From NCBI GenBank assembly GCA_013396915.1, contig VWZL01005150.1:1-64000 (forward strand): a stretch of DNA of 64,000 nucleotides, read 5' to 3'. Of the stretch, positions 63,901-64,000 are shown piece after piece (position 1 is the first letter of the stretch; every line of letters starts with the position of its first letter). The stretch is from Stercorarius parasiticus. Lineage: Eukaryota > Chordata > Aves > Charadriiformes > Stercorariidae. A program made the position numbers and the translations under genes. The notes under the pieces were generated by a model. It had not been told where the DNA came from. It was given only the letters and a program-made list of their open reading frames with translations, and made no database searches.

Positions 63901-64000
63901 CAAAGATGTTGAAATTTTATGAAATAATGAGAAAAAAAGACAATTTTGGAGGTAAATATATAATATTGTGGAGTCTTACTGGCAAGAGTGGAAGAAATAT
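57993..64000. other. No gene seen to the right edge
   Basis: Six kilobases of AT-rich DNA with only short unrecognised frames (largest 61496-61810, 104 codons). A T-rich run at about 63760-63769 is the only tract of note. Confidence 0.6.

Noticed and set aside
1..64000. Endogenous retrovirus or LTR element
   Set aside because: No gag, protease or integrase motif, no primer-binding site and no paired terminal repeats seen. The RT motifs present are of CR1 type.
1..64000. CRISPR array or bacterial-type operon
   Set aside because: No regularly spaced direct repeats and no gene clusters. The CR1 copies place the DNA in a bird.

Overview
The window reads as a gene-poor, AT-rich stretch of a bird nuclear genome. 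The best evidence is a CR1 LINE copy at 21-1077. It has a recognisable ORF2 reverse-transcriptase core and the bird-type CR1 3' tail (promoter-less UTR, stem-rich end, closing on a degenerate TATGATT terminal repeat). A second CR1 fragment lies on the minus strand at 16612-16904. I cannot name the species, chromosome or nearest gene from this sequence.

I found no host protein-coding gene. The only reading frames with a recognisable product are the two broken CR1 ORF2 copies. The other open frames (up to 135 codons) are what chance gives in AT-rich DNA. They show no domain, no codon signature and no convincing pair of splice sites. The window is therefore intergenic or lies inside a very long intron. 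No rRNA gene, intact tRNA gene, CRISPR array, LTR pair or operon-like structure is visible.

Layout: 1-1077 is a decayed CR1 with two internal deletions, one of them at the single ambiguous base (321). 4180-4640 is AT-rich with octamer-like (POU) motifs. 5990-6500 holds a GC-richer patch, a tRNA-like stretch and a copy of an old amniote repeat. 7515-7790, 22310-22860, 54330-54640 and possibly 50553-50612 are much older CR1-type fossils. They are recognised by scattered RT or C-terminal ORF2 motifs in shifting frames. 14280-14500 is a MIR/LINE2-type 3' end. 36340-36701 has five TTCTGGAA motifs, three in a 14-bp tandem, beside a GC-richer block. 44775-44830 resembles part of a 5S rRNA (or a 5S-derived SINE), and 56704-56750 resembles the 5' half of a tRNA. 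Short degenerate pieces of one old amniote repeat ending in GGATTTGGCCC-like sequence recur along the window. The rest is unannotated AT-rich DNA with homopolymer and dinucleotide tracts.

Nothing here works together as a system. The content is best explained as several ages of retrotransposon insertion in a gene desert, possibly with some conserved regulatory elements. I found no convincing new biological system. The best leads are the ambiguous base at the CR1 deletion junction, the TTCTGGAA cluster, and the 5S-like and tRNA-like relics.
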